A stretch of DNA of 64,000 bases from Bacillus sp. CH30_1T (GTDB lineage: Bacteria > Bacillota > Bacilli > Bacillales > Bacillaceae_B). Position 1 is the stretch's first letter. The number at the start of each line of letters is the position of its first letter. Below, one piece after another: positions 46,129-54,818 of the stretch. The stretch is from the NCBI RefSeq assembly GCF_008364765.1, contig NZ_VTUY01000004.1:186001-250000 (forward strand), given 5' to 3'. Below the pieces are notes generated by a model. That model worked only from the letters and a program-made list of their open reading frames with translations. It was not told the DNA's origin and did no database searches. Made by a program: the position numbers and the translations under genes.

Positions 46129-47277
46129 CTATGAATCACGGTTCATTTCATTAATAAGTACGTCAATCACTTCTGGCCTTGAAAATTCCTTTGGCGGCAT
46201 TATCCCATCCTTTAACATTTTCCGTACTTTGGTTCCGCTCAAATGAATGTGAAATTCATCGTCATGAGGGCACGTTTTTGTAGTAGCCATCGTAGCGCAC
46301 TTAATGCAATAAAATGCATGTTCAAATTTTAAAATCTCTATTCCTATCTCTTCTTTTGTAAATTCAGAGAAGATTTTCTGAGCATCAAATGTTCCATAAT
46401 AATTCCCAACTCCAGCATGATCTCTTCCCACAATGAAATGTGAACAGCCAAAATTTTTCCGTACTAAACTATGGAATACAGCCTCACGAGGCCCGGCATA
46501 TCTCATTGCTGCTGGAAAAGTAGATAATAGTACCCGGTCTTTAGGATAGTATTCATCGAGTAGTTTTTTATAGCTTTTCATTCGAATCTCTGCAGGGATA
46601 TCGTCTTGCTTTGTGTCTCCGACTAAAGGGTGAATCAATAATCCATCGACATTTTCCAAGGCTGTTTTTTGAAGGTATTCATGGGCCCGGTGTATGGGGT
46701 TTCTTGTCTGGAAGGCTACGATGGTGTCCCAACCTAATTCCGTATATCGTTTCCTCAATTGTTTTGGTGTTAGAAAATCCCTTCTGAAGCTATCAGGGTA
46801 TTGGAGAAGCTTAACGGGTCCAGCAACATACACATCCTCTTTTGTGAAAACCTTCTGAACCCCGGGGTGAAGTTTGTCCAATGTTTTAAATACGAAAAGA
46901 GCCTCTGCTTCTTTACAGTATTCATACATTTCTTGTATATCCATCATACCGTAGACCTCTCCATCCTCTCCTTTAAGAAACACGGTATCACCAATTGAAA
47001 GACTATCCCTTAATTGTTTAGAAATAGGTAGCGTAATAGGTAAACTCCAAACCAGTCCTTTTGCCAATCGCATTTCTTTCAGCACATTCAGATAGTCTTT
47101 TTGGTTCATGAATCCCTGTAAGGGGCTGAAGGCACCTGTGGCAATCAGAACTAAATCGGAAAGCCCCCATGAATCTAACGTGATGGATGGAAGGGAAGAT
47201 ATTCGGGTTAATAGCTCATCACGTTCTTTCCCTTTTACTACCTGGTCAATGAGTTTACCGCCATGAGGGGTAATCAT
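46129..47277 (-). CDS. sat: Sulfate adenylyltransferase
   Basis: A 382-aa ATP sulfurylase of the homomeric (Sat) type, making APS from ATP and sulfate. It has FQTRNPIHRAHEYL, the ATP-binding QTRNPxHxxH motif, and VGRDHAGVGNYYG. ATG 47277 is used because AAAGGAG lies 7 nt upstream, yielding MITPHGGKLIDQV; a longer frame from 47295 is possible. It is the first gene of the sulfate operon sat-transporter-cysC-cysQ. There is no APS kinase fusion domain because cysC is separate. Confidence 0.93.
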   Translation of the reverse strand: MITPHGGKLIDQVVKGKERDELLTRISSLPSITLDSWGLSDLVLIATGAFSPLQGFMNQKDYLNVLKEMRLAKGLVWSLPITLPISKQLRDSLSIGDTVFLKGEDGEVYGMMDIQEMYEYCKEAEALFVFKTLDKLHPGVQKVFTKEDVYVAGPVKLLQYPDSFRRDFLTPKQLRKRYTELGWDTIVAFQTRNPIHRAHEYLQKTALENVDGLLIHPLVGDTKQDDIPAEIRMKSYKKLLDEYYPKDRVLLSTFPAAMRYAGPREAVFHSLVRKNFGCSHFIVGRDHAGVGNYYGTFDAQKIFSEFTKEEIGIEILKFEHAFYCIKCATMATTKTCPHDDEFHIHLSGTKVRKMLKDGIMPPKEFSRPEVIDVLINEMNRDS

Positions 47278-47384
47278 AATGAATTCTCCTTTCATAAAAC
47301 ATCAATTTTATTAAATATTGCTGACCAATAACATGGGCATCAACGTCCAAATGATGAAGTGTAGATCGATCACCTGACTCTTAC

Positions 47385-47393
47385 TAGTTTATG
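47385..47393 (-). promoter_or_regulatory. Possible sigma-K -10 element upstream of sat
   Basis: On the minus strand CATAAACTA matches CATANNNTA, but no AC is at 16-17 nt upstream. It lies about 108 bp before the sat start. Confidence 0.3.
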
Positions 47394-47447
47394 TTAAAAA
47401 TAATGAGAGGAGAGGGCTGTAGTATAAAACAAACATCAGCCTACCCC

Positions 47448-47624
47448 TTATAACGAAAGCATCTTTATCAGTACTGCTAGGCGTAAAGCGATATTTTTAA
47501 TATTAAGATGTTGGGCCAATAGTTTCTGATTGACTTCCTCTGAAAAAGGAGCTGGATGAACCATATAATCAAGCGAATCGATATCGGCGTTTGCTACATG
47601 CGAAAGAACTAAATCATATTTCAT
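47448..47624 (-). CDS. Doubtful 58-aa reading frame between sat and the next gene
   Basis: An intact frame starting MKYDLVLSHVANADIDSLDY in the 380-bp spacer. The ribosome site is poor (weak AATTAAG). It may be a remnant or an unlisted small gene; nothing recognised. The rest of the spacer (47296-47447) holds nothing I can support beyond the candidate -10 element. Confidence 0.25.
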   Translation of the reverse strand: MKYDLVLSHVANADIDSLDYMVHPAPFSEEVNQKLLAQHLNIKNIALRLAVLIKMLSL

Positions 47625-47634
47625 TCTTAATTTT

Positions 47635-47643
47635 CATAAGATA
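47635..47643 (+). promoter_or_regulatory. Possible sigma-E/sigma-K element upstream of the unknown protein
   Basis: CATAAGATA fits the sigma-K -10; ATA at 47616-47618, 16 nt upstream, fits a sigma-E -35 rather than AC. Mixed character, 35 bp before the start codon. Confidence 0.3.
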
Positions 47644-47677
47644 CATAGACAACTTCAATAGGGTGGTGAGCATTTAC

Positions 47678-48883
47678 ATGAAATTAAAAATTAATAATCA
47701 TGATTGGGGATCAATTCCAGCCTATTCTTTATCAGCCATCCAGTTTTTTTGTGTGGAGAATAATTATCATTTCAATTGGAACAAAGAAGAACAAATAGTG
47801 GAAGTGAAAAGTTCTTTACACAGAAAAAAAGTTTGGCTATCAGTGAACACATCGAATGAAAAAATAAATCATGACATAATTGAAAAAGTGAAAGAGGTAT
47901 TAACTCATTATGGAATTGATATTTCAATAGTGGAAAATACTGAATGGCTTAGTGATGGGGACCTCTTTATTGAATTAGTGTCGAGTAAAGCCAAAAGCGA
48001 TAAACGGTTTGTTTCAATAGGATATAACGAAAAACTCAATTCCATCAATTTGAAAAAAAATCTCTCGAACTATAAAGATGAGCTGCATTTCAATGGGTAT
48101 TATTTATTACCCGAACGCCACTCAATTCCGCACCTTAGATGTTCCTTACAGTGTAAAGATGAGGAATTTTTACTTAATGAGGGCCCATCAATTTTGACGA
48201 CTTGTGTACTGAAAACACTACTTGGGAATCAAAAACCCACATTACTCGATTTGAATGTTCTACACTTTTTAAAAACGACAGGTAAGCTTGTTGAGGATAC
48301 CGGCATAAACAGGGGAGAGGTGAAGAAGCCGAATAGAAATACCGAGATTGATGATAAAGAATACGAAGAAATCAAAAAGCAAAAAGCGGATCGGAAAATT
48401 CGGGAAGCCCAGGTAAAAAAGCCATCTGCTGAAATCTATTTTGATTATAATTTACTACCTAATCGAAAACTGGAACGATATTCTATTAAAGCTGATTTTT
48501 TTATAAAGAATACCGGAAACGTAGACTTATTGAATCCAAAAATCTGCTTTCGAATGAACCCTCCAGATAAAATTGAAATTGGAGGACAGATCATCCCCCC
48601 TGAAATGAGTGATATTTTTTCCATTCAAGGCCAAAACGGTGCACAAGGATGGAAATATATAGGGGAAGACTGGTTGGAAAAGGCATTTGCAACTGGAGAT
48701 TATTGGATTGAATCTATACAGGAATGCGTTATTCCGCCGGGTGAAAAAATTGCGGTGGAGGGATTACAATTTACGTTAGAAAACCTCGAAGAACAGGAAT
48801 CTTCTACAATTTTAGGGTTTGTGTTATTTGAAGAACAAGAGCTTCAGCTCAGTTCAAACAACAAAATCATGATTACCTTTTAA
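47678..48883 (+). CDS. Unrecognised 401-aa protein of the accessory block
   Basis: A 401-aa protein starting MKLKINNHDWGSIPAYSL. Its N-terminal half (about 50-200: VWLSVNTSNEKINHDIIEKV, FISIG-like RFVSIGYNEKL) vaguely follows the order of strands in Amidase_3 cell-wall hydrolases, but the zinc ligands (GHGG, E, H, E) are not visible, so no enzyme call is made. A charged linker (about 220-260) leads to a C-terminal beta-sandwich-like domain (ADFFIKNTGNVDLLNPKICF). No signal peptide. ATG 47678 follows GGTGGTGAGC and is preferred to an upstream frame start. It converges with the repeat-containing coiled-coil gene. It could be a structural or adhesion protein. Confidence 0.6.
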   Translation: MKLKINNHDWGSIPAYSLSAIQFFCVENNYHFNWNKEEQIVEVKSSLHRKKVWLSVNTSNEKINHDIIEKVKEVLTHYGIDISIVENTEWLSDGDLFIELVSSKAKSDKRFVSIGYNEKLNSINLKKNLSNYKDELHFNGYYLLPERHSIPHLRCSLQCKDEEFLLNEGPSILTTCVLKTLLGNQKPTLLDLNVLHFLKTTGKLVEDTGINRGEVKKPNRNTEIDDKEYEEIKKQKADRKIREAQVKKPSAEIYFDYNLLPNRKLERYSIKADFFIKNTGNVDLLNPKICFRMNPPDKIEIGGQIIPPEMSDIFSIQGQNGAQGWKYIGEDWLEKAFATGDYWIESIQECVIPPGEKIAVEGLQFTLENLEEQESSTILGFVLFEEQELQLSSNNKIMITF

Positions 48884-48887
48884 TTAT

Positions 48888-48925
48888 AAAGAGTTGCCGA
48901 GGGATTTCCCAAGGCAACTTTCTTT
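48888..48925. terminator. Terminator between convergent genes
   Basis: AGTTGCC pairs with GGCAACT around a GC-rich inner loop, followed by TTTCTTTATTT on the plus strand; A-rich sequence upstream allows minus-strand use. Confidence 0.75.
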
Positions 48926-48935
48926 ATTTCTCACT

Positions 48936-50291
48936 TTATTCTCTTGAACTGTCATCGTTTTGTGTGACCATCTTATCTGCTGAAGGTTTCTGACGAGGTT
49001 TAATAATATGAGTCTGACTTCGTTTTTGGTTTTCAACCATACGTTTCAGCTCAAATAAATTGTGGGTCATTCTGGAATTTTGGTTGCGGATGGAATCCAC
49101 TTCTTCAATAAATTCTATAAATCGCTGCTCGACTTCTTCGAATTTGTCCTTTAGTACTTCATTCTGATGAATGAAGTGGAGTTCCTGCTCCTGCTCAACC
49201 GCTTCAATCCGTTCGTTCTGATGTTTTGACCGTTGATCAATATCGGCAAATTGGGTGGAAAACCACCACTCATTCTCTTCAAATTGCTTTTGATATTCGC
49301 TGATAAATGTTTTAATATATTCCATTTTTTGTTTTTCTGCTTCAACTAACTGATCCTTTGCGAACTGCAAAGAATCAAGAGTATGTTTCCTCTCAGACAT
49401 TAGCTTTTCTAACTCTTCTGTTTTAGAAATAAGGTTATAGAACATTTCTTTCTTCGTTTCTTCGGAATGAGCTAATGCAGCATTTAAATCCGAAATATGC
49501 TGTTGTTGACTATGGACCTTCGTATTTAAAGATTGGTTTCGTTGCAGTAATGTTTGATTTTCTTTTAGTAACGTTTGGTTTTCAGTGGATGACTTGTTAT
49601 GACTATCTTCCAGCTTGGTTAAGGAAAGAGAGAGGGTATTGAGTTCATTTTCGGATTGAAGGTGCTTTTTTTCTAGTTCATTAATGGTTATGGCCTTTTC
49701 TTGAAGCAGACTTTCCTTATGGTGAAGCTGTTGACGGAGTGAATCTCTTTCTTCTTCTAGCCTGGACATGGAAAGGGCCAGGTTTTTCCGTTCCATCTCA
49801 GTTTGAACCAGCTTTTGCTCCAACTCTTTTATCGTTTCACCTTTTTCCAAAAGGAATTCTTCCTTGCTGATAAGCTTATCCTGAAGTATTTTCACTTCTT
49901 CTTCTAATAAGGATAAAGATACTGATAGATTTTTTCGCTCCATTTCGATCTGAAGCAGCTTTTGCTCTAATTCATGAATCTTTTCAGTCTTCTCTATAAG
50001 GATATTTTCCTTGATGTGTAGTTGATGAAGAAGATCATTTACTTGATACTCAAGCTTTTCTTTCCATTCTTTAAATCTATTTCGATCCTTCATAAGTTCT
50101 TCCTCAGAAACCCGGTTTACTTCTATCTCCTCGTTTAGATGCTCTAATTGGTGAAGTTTGGAATTTAAAAGTTCTTTATAATGCTGAACCTCAGCATACA
50201 GATAGCTTTCTTGTAATCTTTCAATGGTATGGTTTAGTTCATCTATTTTGGAATGGAAGTATAATTTTTCTTGGTTTTCAATGTTATACAT
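48936..50291 (-). CDS. Coiled-coil protein with 49-residue (seven-heptad) repeats
   Basis: A 451-aa protein that is coiled coil over nearly its whole length. Residues 105-153 and 154-202 are two highly similar 49-residue repeats (I.ELEQKL.Q.EMERKNL), and a degenerate third starts at 203. Forty-nine is exactly seven heptads, so the repeats keep the coil in register. A second helical segment runs from about 240 to 420. The C-terminus is basic and polar. No signal peptide or membrane segment. The ATG has GGGAGGAG upstream (minus strand). No family was recognised. It is the right-hand gene of the accessory block. Confidence 0.75.
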   Translation of the reverse strand: MYNIENQEKLYFHSKIDELNHTIERLQESYLYAEVQHYKELLNSKLHQLEHLNEEIEVNRVSEEELMKDRNRFKEWKEKLEYQVNDLLHQLHIKENILIEKTEKIHELEQKLLQIEMERKNLSVSLSLLEEEVKILQDKLISKEEFLLEKGETIKELEQKLVQTEMERKNLALSMSRLEEERDSLRQQLHHKESLLQEKAITINELEKKHLQSENELNTLSLSLTKLEDSHNKSSTENQTLLKENQTLLQRNQSLNTKVHSQQQHISDLNAALAHSEETKKEMFYNLISKTEELEKLMSERKHTLDSLQFAKDQLVEAEKQKMEYIKTFISEYQKQFEENEWWFSTQFADIDQRSKHQNERIEAVEQEQELHFIHQNEVLKDKFEEVEQRFIEFIEEVDSIRNQNSRMTHNLFELKRMVENQKRSQTHIIKPRQKPSADKMVTQNDDSSRE

Positions 50292-50450
50292 AGGTGTCTT
50301 TATTTTATTCTTTGCTATTTGAATCTCCTCCCTGGGTATTTGTCTTACTTTACGTTATGCGCCATTTGCAAGGGGAGTTACATGGATGAAAGCCCATTTA
50401 TACTGGTAAGCGGGAAGTTTCGAACAAATTTCAACACTTAAGCGCCTCTA

Positions 50451-50479
50451 TTGTATGTAGCCTCGAAAACCTTTATACT
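50451..50479 (+). promoter_or_regulatory. Sigma-A promoter of miaB-ricA
   Basis: TTGTAT (50451-50456), 17 nt and TATACT (50474-50479), 88 bp before miaB. Confidence 0.55.
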
Positions 50480-50567
50480 ATTATAATGTGCAAGAATGTA
50501 TATCTTCTTAGATTGTTTATAATAGAAGATAAGCGGTTTGGTTATAGAGGTAGAAAGGGGATTTTTC

Positions 50568-52133
50568 ATGAACGAAGAGCAAAGAAAACATGGACAACAA
50601 TCGAATTCTGTTACTCCATCGGACCAAAAATCCGAAAAGGATTACAGTAAATACTTTGAAAGTGTCTATATCCCACCATCGTTAAAAGACGCCAAAAAGC
50701 GTGGGAAGGAAGAAATTAAATATCATAATGACTTTACGATTGATGATCAATATAGAGGTTTAGGGGAAGGCAAGAAATTCTATATTCGCACGTACGGTTG
50801 TCAAATGAATGAACACGATACAGAAGTGATGGCAGGGATTTTCATGGCATTAGGCTATGAAGCGACGAATTCAACTGATGATGCAGACGTTATCCTTTTA
50901 AATACATGTGCGATTCGTGAAAATGCCGAAAATAAGGTGTTTGGAGAATTAGGGCATCTGAAGCATTTGAAACGGGAAAAACCCGAGCTATTAATCGGTG
51001 TATGCGGGTGTATGTCCCAGGAAGAATCCGTTGTAAATAAAATCCTGAAAACATATCAGCAGGTTGATATGATTTTTGGAACTCATAATATTCATCGTCT
51101 TCCTAAAATCCTTTCCGATGCTTATATGTCCAAAGCAATGGTAGTTGAAGTTTGGTCTAAAGAAGGGGACGTCATCGAGAACCTTCCGAAGGTACGCCGC
51201 GGGAACATTAAAGCATGGGTGAACATCATGTACGGGTGTGACAAGTTCTGTACGTACTGTATCGTTCCATACACACGCGGTAAGGAACGGAGCCGCCGTC
51301 CTGAAGAAATCATTCAGGAGGTACGACACCTTGCCGCCCAGGGATATCAAGAAATCACTCTTCTTGGTCAGAACGTGAATGCCTATGGTAAAGATATCGA
51401 GGATCTTGAATATGGCCTGGGAGATTTAATGGATGACCTTCGAAAAGTGGATATTCCACGTATTCGATTTACGACCAGTCACCCGAGGGATTTCGATGAT
51501 CATTTAATTGAAGTCCTTGCGAAAAAAGGGAATCTGGTTGAGCATATTCATTTACCAGTTCAATCAGGATCGACAGATGTTCTAAAAATCATGGCCCGTA
51601 AGTATACACGTGAGCAATTCCTGGAATTAGTAAGGAAAATTAAAACAGCGATGCCGGACGTTGCTCTTACAACTGACATCATCGTCGGATATCCGAATGA
51701 AACCGACGAGCAATTCGAAGAAACACTTTCTTTATATCGGGAAGTTGGATTTGAATCGGCTTTTACGTACATCTATTCTCCTAGGGAAGGTACCCCTGCG
51801 GCGAAAATGAATGACAATGTACCGATGGAAGTCAAAAAAGAGCGACTTCAACGATTAAATGCCGTTGTGAAGGAATACTCTGCTGAAGCGATGAAGAACT
51901 ATAGAGGACAGATCGTCGAGGTACTGGTGGATGGAGAGAGTAAGAAAAACCCTGACATCCTCGCCGGCTATACCCGACGCAGCAAGCTTGTCAACTTCAA
52001 GGCTCCTAAAACAGCCATTGGAAAAATTGTAAAGGTTAAGATCACAGATGCTAAATCGTGGTCACTGGATGGGGAAATGGTCGAAAAAGGCCTGATTGGA
52101 TCAGAATTTCAAGAACCGGTAGAGGTGAATTAA
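50568..52133 (+). CDS. miaB: tRNA-2-methylthio-N6-dimethylallyladenosine synthase
   Basis: A 521-aa radical-SAM methylthiotransferase that adds the 2-methylthio group to i6A37 of tRNA. The N-terminal UPF0004 domain has three Cys for the auxiliary cluster ([24 protein letters not shown]); the radical-SAM motif is CDKFCTYC near residue 224, and the C-terminus has a TRAM domain. ATG 50568 is chosen because GAAAGGGGATTTTTC precedes it. ricA follows after one base. Confidence 0.95.
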   Translation: MNEEQRKHGQQSNSVTPSDQKSEKDYSKYFESVYIPPSLKDAKKRGKEEIKYHNDFTIDDQYRGLGEGKKFYIRTYGCQMNEHDTEVMAGIFMALGYEATNSTDDADVILLNTCAIRENAENKVFGELGHLKHLKREKPELLIGVCGCMSQEESVVNKILKTYQQVDMIFGTHNIHRLPKILSDAYMSKAMVVEVWSKEGDVIENLPKVRRGNIKAWVNIMYGCDKFCTYCIVPYTRGKERSRRPEEIIQEVRHLAAQGYQEITLLGQNVNAYGKDIEDLEYGLGDLMDDLRKVDIPRIRFTTSHPRDFDDHLIEVLAKKGNLVEHIHLPVQSGSTDVLKIMARKYTREQFLELVRKIKTAMPDVALTTDIIVGYPNETDEQFEETLSLYREVGFESAFTYIYSPREGTPAAKMNDNVPMEVKKERLQRLNAVVKEYSAEAMKNYRGQIVEVLVDGESKKNPDILAGYTRRSKLVNFKAPKTAIGKIVKVKITDAKSWSLDGEMVEKGLIGSEFQEPVEVN

Positions 52134-52134
52134 T

Positions 52135-52566
52135 ATGGCAAAGTACACAAAAGACGATATTATGAAGCGGGCAGAAGAGCTTGCAACGATGATAGCTGAA
52201 ACAGAAGAAGTGGATTTCTTTAAACGCGCTGAAGCTCAGATTCACGAAAATCAAAAAGTGCGTGAAATGATCGCAAGTATTAAGAGCTTACAAAAACAAG
52301 CGGTTAACTTCCAGCACTATGGTAAGACAGAAGCGTTAAAAATGGTTGAAGAAAAGATTGAGAACCTGGAAAGGGAAATCGATGCCATTCCAGTCGTACA
52401 ACAATTTAAAGAGTCTCAAACGGACGTGAATGATTTACTGCAAATTGTTGCTTCCGTTATTTCTAATAATGTGACCGATCATATCATTGAAACCACCGGG
52501 GGAGACTTACTCCGTGGTGAAACCGGATCACAAGTGAAAAACTCAACTCCTGGAAGCTGTTCTTAA
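52135..52566 (+). CDS. ricA: RicA (YmcA), partner of RNase Y
   Basis: A 143-aa helical protein starting MAKYTKDDIMKRAEELATMI and ending near PGSCS with a C-terminal Cys. RicA forms an iron-sulfur-containing complex with RicF and RicT that guides RNase Y processing and promotes phosphorelay, biofilm, competence and sporulation. The ATG has GAGGTG upstream. Its 3' end overlaps the end of a minus-strand small gene. Confidence 0.93.
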   Translation: MAKYTKDDIMKRAEELATMIAETEEVDFFKRAEAQIHENQKVREMIASIKSLQKQAVNFQHYGKTEALKMVEEKIENLEREIDAIPVVQQFKESQTDVNDLLQIVASVISNNVTDHIIETTGGDLLRGETGSQVKNSTPGSCS

Positions 52567-52810
52567 TAGAAGAATAGTGTAAATAGGTGCATAGTGAAAA
52601 TAAAAAACGATCGCCGCTTAAAGGAATATCCCTTTCATGCGGAGATCGTTTTTTGTGTTTTGTTTGATCTTTTGCTATTGTTTCCTTTTTCGTTTTAGTT
52701 GTGCGCTCCATTATCGAAAAGTCTGGTAGGGTACTTCGGAGCTTCGTCAAATCCCGGCCCGTATTTCTAAGGATATGATCCCTCTTGCGTCTTGCTTTGC
52801 TTTTTGACAT
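52484..52810 (-). CDS. Small basic hypothetical protein converging on ricA
   Basis: A 108-aa frame starting MSKSKARRKRDHILRNTGRD, with a good AGAGGAGG site. The first 60 residues (to KHKK) look like the short basic protein usually encoded opposite ricA in bacilli. After that the frame passes through a terminator hairpin and 82 bp of ricA, and the translated tail (FSLCTYLHYSSIKN) looks uninformative. A stop codon may have been lost near 52640. Function is unknown. Confidence 0.55.
   Translation of the reverse strand: MSKSKARRKRDHILRNTGRDLTKLRSTLPDFSIMERTTKTKKETIAKDQTKHKKRSPHERDIPLSGDRFLFSLCTYLHYSSIKNSFQELSFSLVIRFHHGVSLPRWFQ
52602..52653. terminator. Bidirectional terminator between ricA and the opposing small gene
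   Basis: AAAAACGATC-CCGC pairs with GCGG-GATCGTTTTT around a second short stem, with A/T runs on both sides. It lies inside the minus-strand reading frame. Confidence 0.85.
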
Positions 52811-52913
52811 GAATACATCCTCCTCTTGAAATTGTCACTTCATTGCTGAATCTTAGTTTACCATTTTTCTATGATGGCGGGTAGTGCATTCCGGAACATT
52901 CAATGGGTATTCG

Positions 52914-52921
52914 CATACAAT
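52914..52921 (+). promoter_or_regulatory. Candidate sigma-E -10 element of cotE
   Basis: CATACAAT matches the sigma-E -10 CATACANT exactly. The -35 region lacks a clear ATA. cotE has a sigma-E promoter (P1) in B. subtilis. Confidence 0.5.
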
Positions 52922-52965
52922 ACATTATCTCGCAACAATCCCATTATGCAATTAAATTTACTCGC

Positions 52966-52993
52966 ACAAACACCTAGATAGTCGCATAAGATG
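52966..52993 (+). promoter_or_regulatory. Candidate sigma-K promoter of cotE
   Basis: AC (52966-52967), 17 nt and CATAAGATG (52985-52993), one base from the sigma-K consensus. It matches the second (P2) cotE promoter expected in Bacillus. Confidence 0.55.
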
Positions 52994-53023
52994 AATTGAA
53001 AATGAATGAGGAGGTTCGCTCGA

Positions 53024-53560
53024 ATGGCAGAATATAGAGAGATTATTACTAAAGCGGTCGTAGCGAAGGGACGTAAATTCACACAGTCTCATCATACGAT
53101 TAGCCCGCCGCATAATCCATCGAGCATTTTAGGCTGCTGGATCATTAATCATCAGTATGAAGCACACAAAGTAGGCAAGAAGGTTGAAATTCACGGTTCA
53201 TACGATATTAACGTATGGTACTCCCACAGTGACAACACAAAGACATCTGTTGTAACGGAGAGAGTACAGTATACTGACTGCATTAAGCTGAAATACCGTG
53301 ATCCTGATTGCTTAGATGATATTGAAGTATGTGCTCGCGTACTGCAACAGCCGAATTGCTGCGAAGCGGTTATTTCACCAAATGGTAACAAAATCATTGT
53401 TCACGTCGAACGTGAATTCCTAGTGGAAGTTATAGGAGAAACGAAAGTATGTGTCCTTGTAAATCCTGAAGGTTGTGACGATGAAGACTGGGATTGTGAC
53501 TTAGATGATGAAGAATTTGAAGAGTTAGATCCAGACTTCTTAGAAGGAGACGAAGAATAG
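53024..53560 (+). CDS. cotE: Outer spore coat morphogenetic protein CotE
   Basis: A 178-aa protein starting [19 protein letters not shown], a near-canonical CotE sequence. It has a central Cys-containing beta-rich region and an acidic C-terminal tail ([20 protein letters not shown]). CotE forms a ring around the forespore and recruits the outer coat and, in some species, exosporium proteins. ATG 53024 follows GAGGAGGTTCGCTCG. Candidate sigma-E and sigma-K promoters lie upstream. Confidence 0.97.
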   Translation: MAEYREIITKAVVAKGRKFTQSHHTISPPHNPSSILGCWIINHQYEAHKVGKKVEIHGSYDINVWYSHSDNTKTSVVTERVQYTDCIKLKYRDPDCLDDIEVCARVLQQPNCCEAVISPNGNKIIVHVEREFLVEVIGETKVCVLVNPEGCDDEDWDCDLDDEEFEELDPDFLEGDEE

Positions 53561-53565
53561 CATTT

Positions 53566-53596
53566 ACTAGGAAGACGGCCTCTTCCTAGTTTTTTC
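53566..53596 (+). terminator. Rho-independent terminator of cotE
   Basis: ACTAGGAAGA pairs with TCTTCCTAGT and runs into T. Confidence 0.88.
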
Positions 53597-53650
53597 TTCT
53601 TCAGAGTTTAAAGGAATTTATCGCATAAGGGATGGTAAACAGTACAGGGG

Positions 53651-53675
53651 GCATCTCTCTAGATGCTCTTTTTTT
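53651..53675 (+). terminator. Second terminator-like hairpin after cotE
   Basis: GCATCT pairs with AGATGC around CTCT and is followed by a T-run on the plus strand. It sits beside the 3' end of the convergent yeiH-like gene. Confidence 0.6.
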
Positions 53676-53678
53676 AGT

Positions 53679-54668
53679 CTATAGAATAAGGAATAAACTG
53701 ATGAGTGCACATGTAATAGAAGCAATTAAGCCAGTGAGGAGGGGTTTATATCCTAATTGAGTAATGTCTTTTATTCTCACTTGAAGACCTACTGCTGCCA
53801 TTACCATGATGATTATAAATTTTGAAGAAATCTTAAGGTGAGATTCGAGCGTTTCAGGAATGAAACCAAATGTATGTAGTACAGAGACGGCCAAAAATAA
53901 GAATACAAACCAGGGGAATGCATTCCTGTATCGAGATTTACCTTCATTTCTCATTCTTAAGAAAAATGGTAAACAAAACATCACAGGAATCAAGAACAAT
54001 GTACGGGCAAGCTTCACCGTCGTTGCCACCTCTCCTGCTTCATCTCCAAATGCATATCCAACGGCAATTGCTGAAGATGTATCATGTACGGCTGTACCTG
54101 CCCAAATGCCAAACGATAGATCAGACATGTGTAGGATATGGCCAATGATTGGATACATAATAAAAGCAATTAAATTAAAGAAAACAATAGTCGATAAAGC
54201 ATAGGCTGTTTCATTTTCTTTCGCCCCAATGATTCCCTTCACAGCTGAAATAGCCGTAGCCCCGCAAATACTGGTGCCGATTCCTATCAACAAGCTTAAA
54301 AGTTTGTCTATACGAAGCCATTTCCCTATGAAATACGTCGCGGTAATACCGATGGAAACCGACAAAAATATCACCCATAAAGCTTTTTGCCCAATAAGAA
54401 GGATATCATACAGGCTCAAACCGACACCAAGAAATACGATGGCCACTTTCAACAGTGTTTTCAAGGTGAATTGTATACCTGGATCGAATGATGAAGGAAG
54501 TTTGGTTGTGTTCTTAAAAATTGCCCCTATAATAATCGCAAATAACAAACTGCCGATCAGAGGGTAAAGGGCACCCAATCCTTTAGATAATAAAGTGATA
54601 AATATAATGATGATCATGCCCCAAGCTTCTTTAGGAAGAAAGGAACCTTTTTGTATGTCATGCTGCAA
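53679..54668 (-). CDS. YeiH-family (UPF0324) membrane protein, putative sulfate exporter
   Basis: A 329-aa protein with about 9-10 hydrophobic segments and the family motifs GIGTSICGATAISAV and GTAVHDTSSAIAVGYAFG. The family is annotated as putative sulfate exporters on limited evidence. It is a separate unit on the minus strand between cotE and topB. Confidence 0.82.
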   Translation of the reverse strand: MQHDIQKGSFLPKEAWGMIIIIFITLLSKGLGALYPLIGSLLFAIIIGAIFKNTTKLPSSFDPGIQFTLKTLLKVAIVFLGVGLSLYDILLIGQKALWVIFLSVSIGITATYFIGKWLRIDKLLSLLIGIGTSICGATAISAVKGIIGAKENETAYALSTIVFFNLIAFIMYPIIGHILHMSDLSFGIWAGTAVHDTSSAIAVGYAFGDEAGEVATTVKLARTLFLIPVMFCLPFFLRMRNEGKSRYRNAFPWFVFLFLAVSVLHTFGFIPETLESHLKISSKFIIIMVMAAVGLQVRIKDITQLGYKPLLTGLIASITCALISLFLIL

Positions 54669-54818
54669 AGTCCTATAGCTCCTTTGTGAAAAATTAACTA
54701 TCCCTTAGTATAGTACAACCTCTAATGGACCTGAACTCTAAAACACTATTCATTTTATTGTATGTTAAAATAGAAAAGATATAGAAACAAAACACCTAGT
54801 ATTGAAAGGATTTTTAAT

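Noticed and set aside
48936..50291. Repeat-rich DNA considered as a CRISPR-like or minisatellite array
   Set aside because: The 147-bp repeats are in-frame coding repeats of a heptad protein with no spacers.
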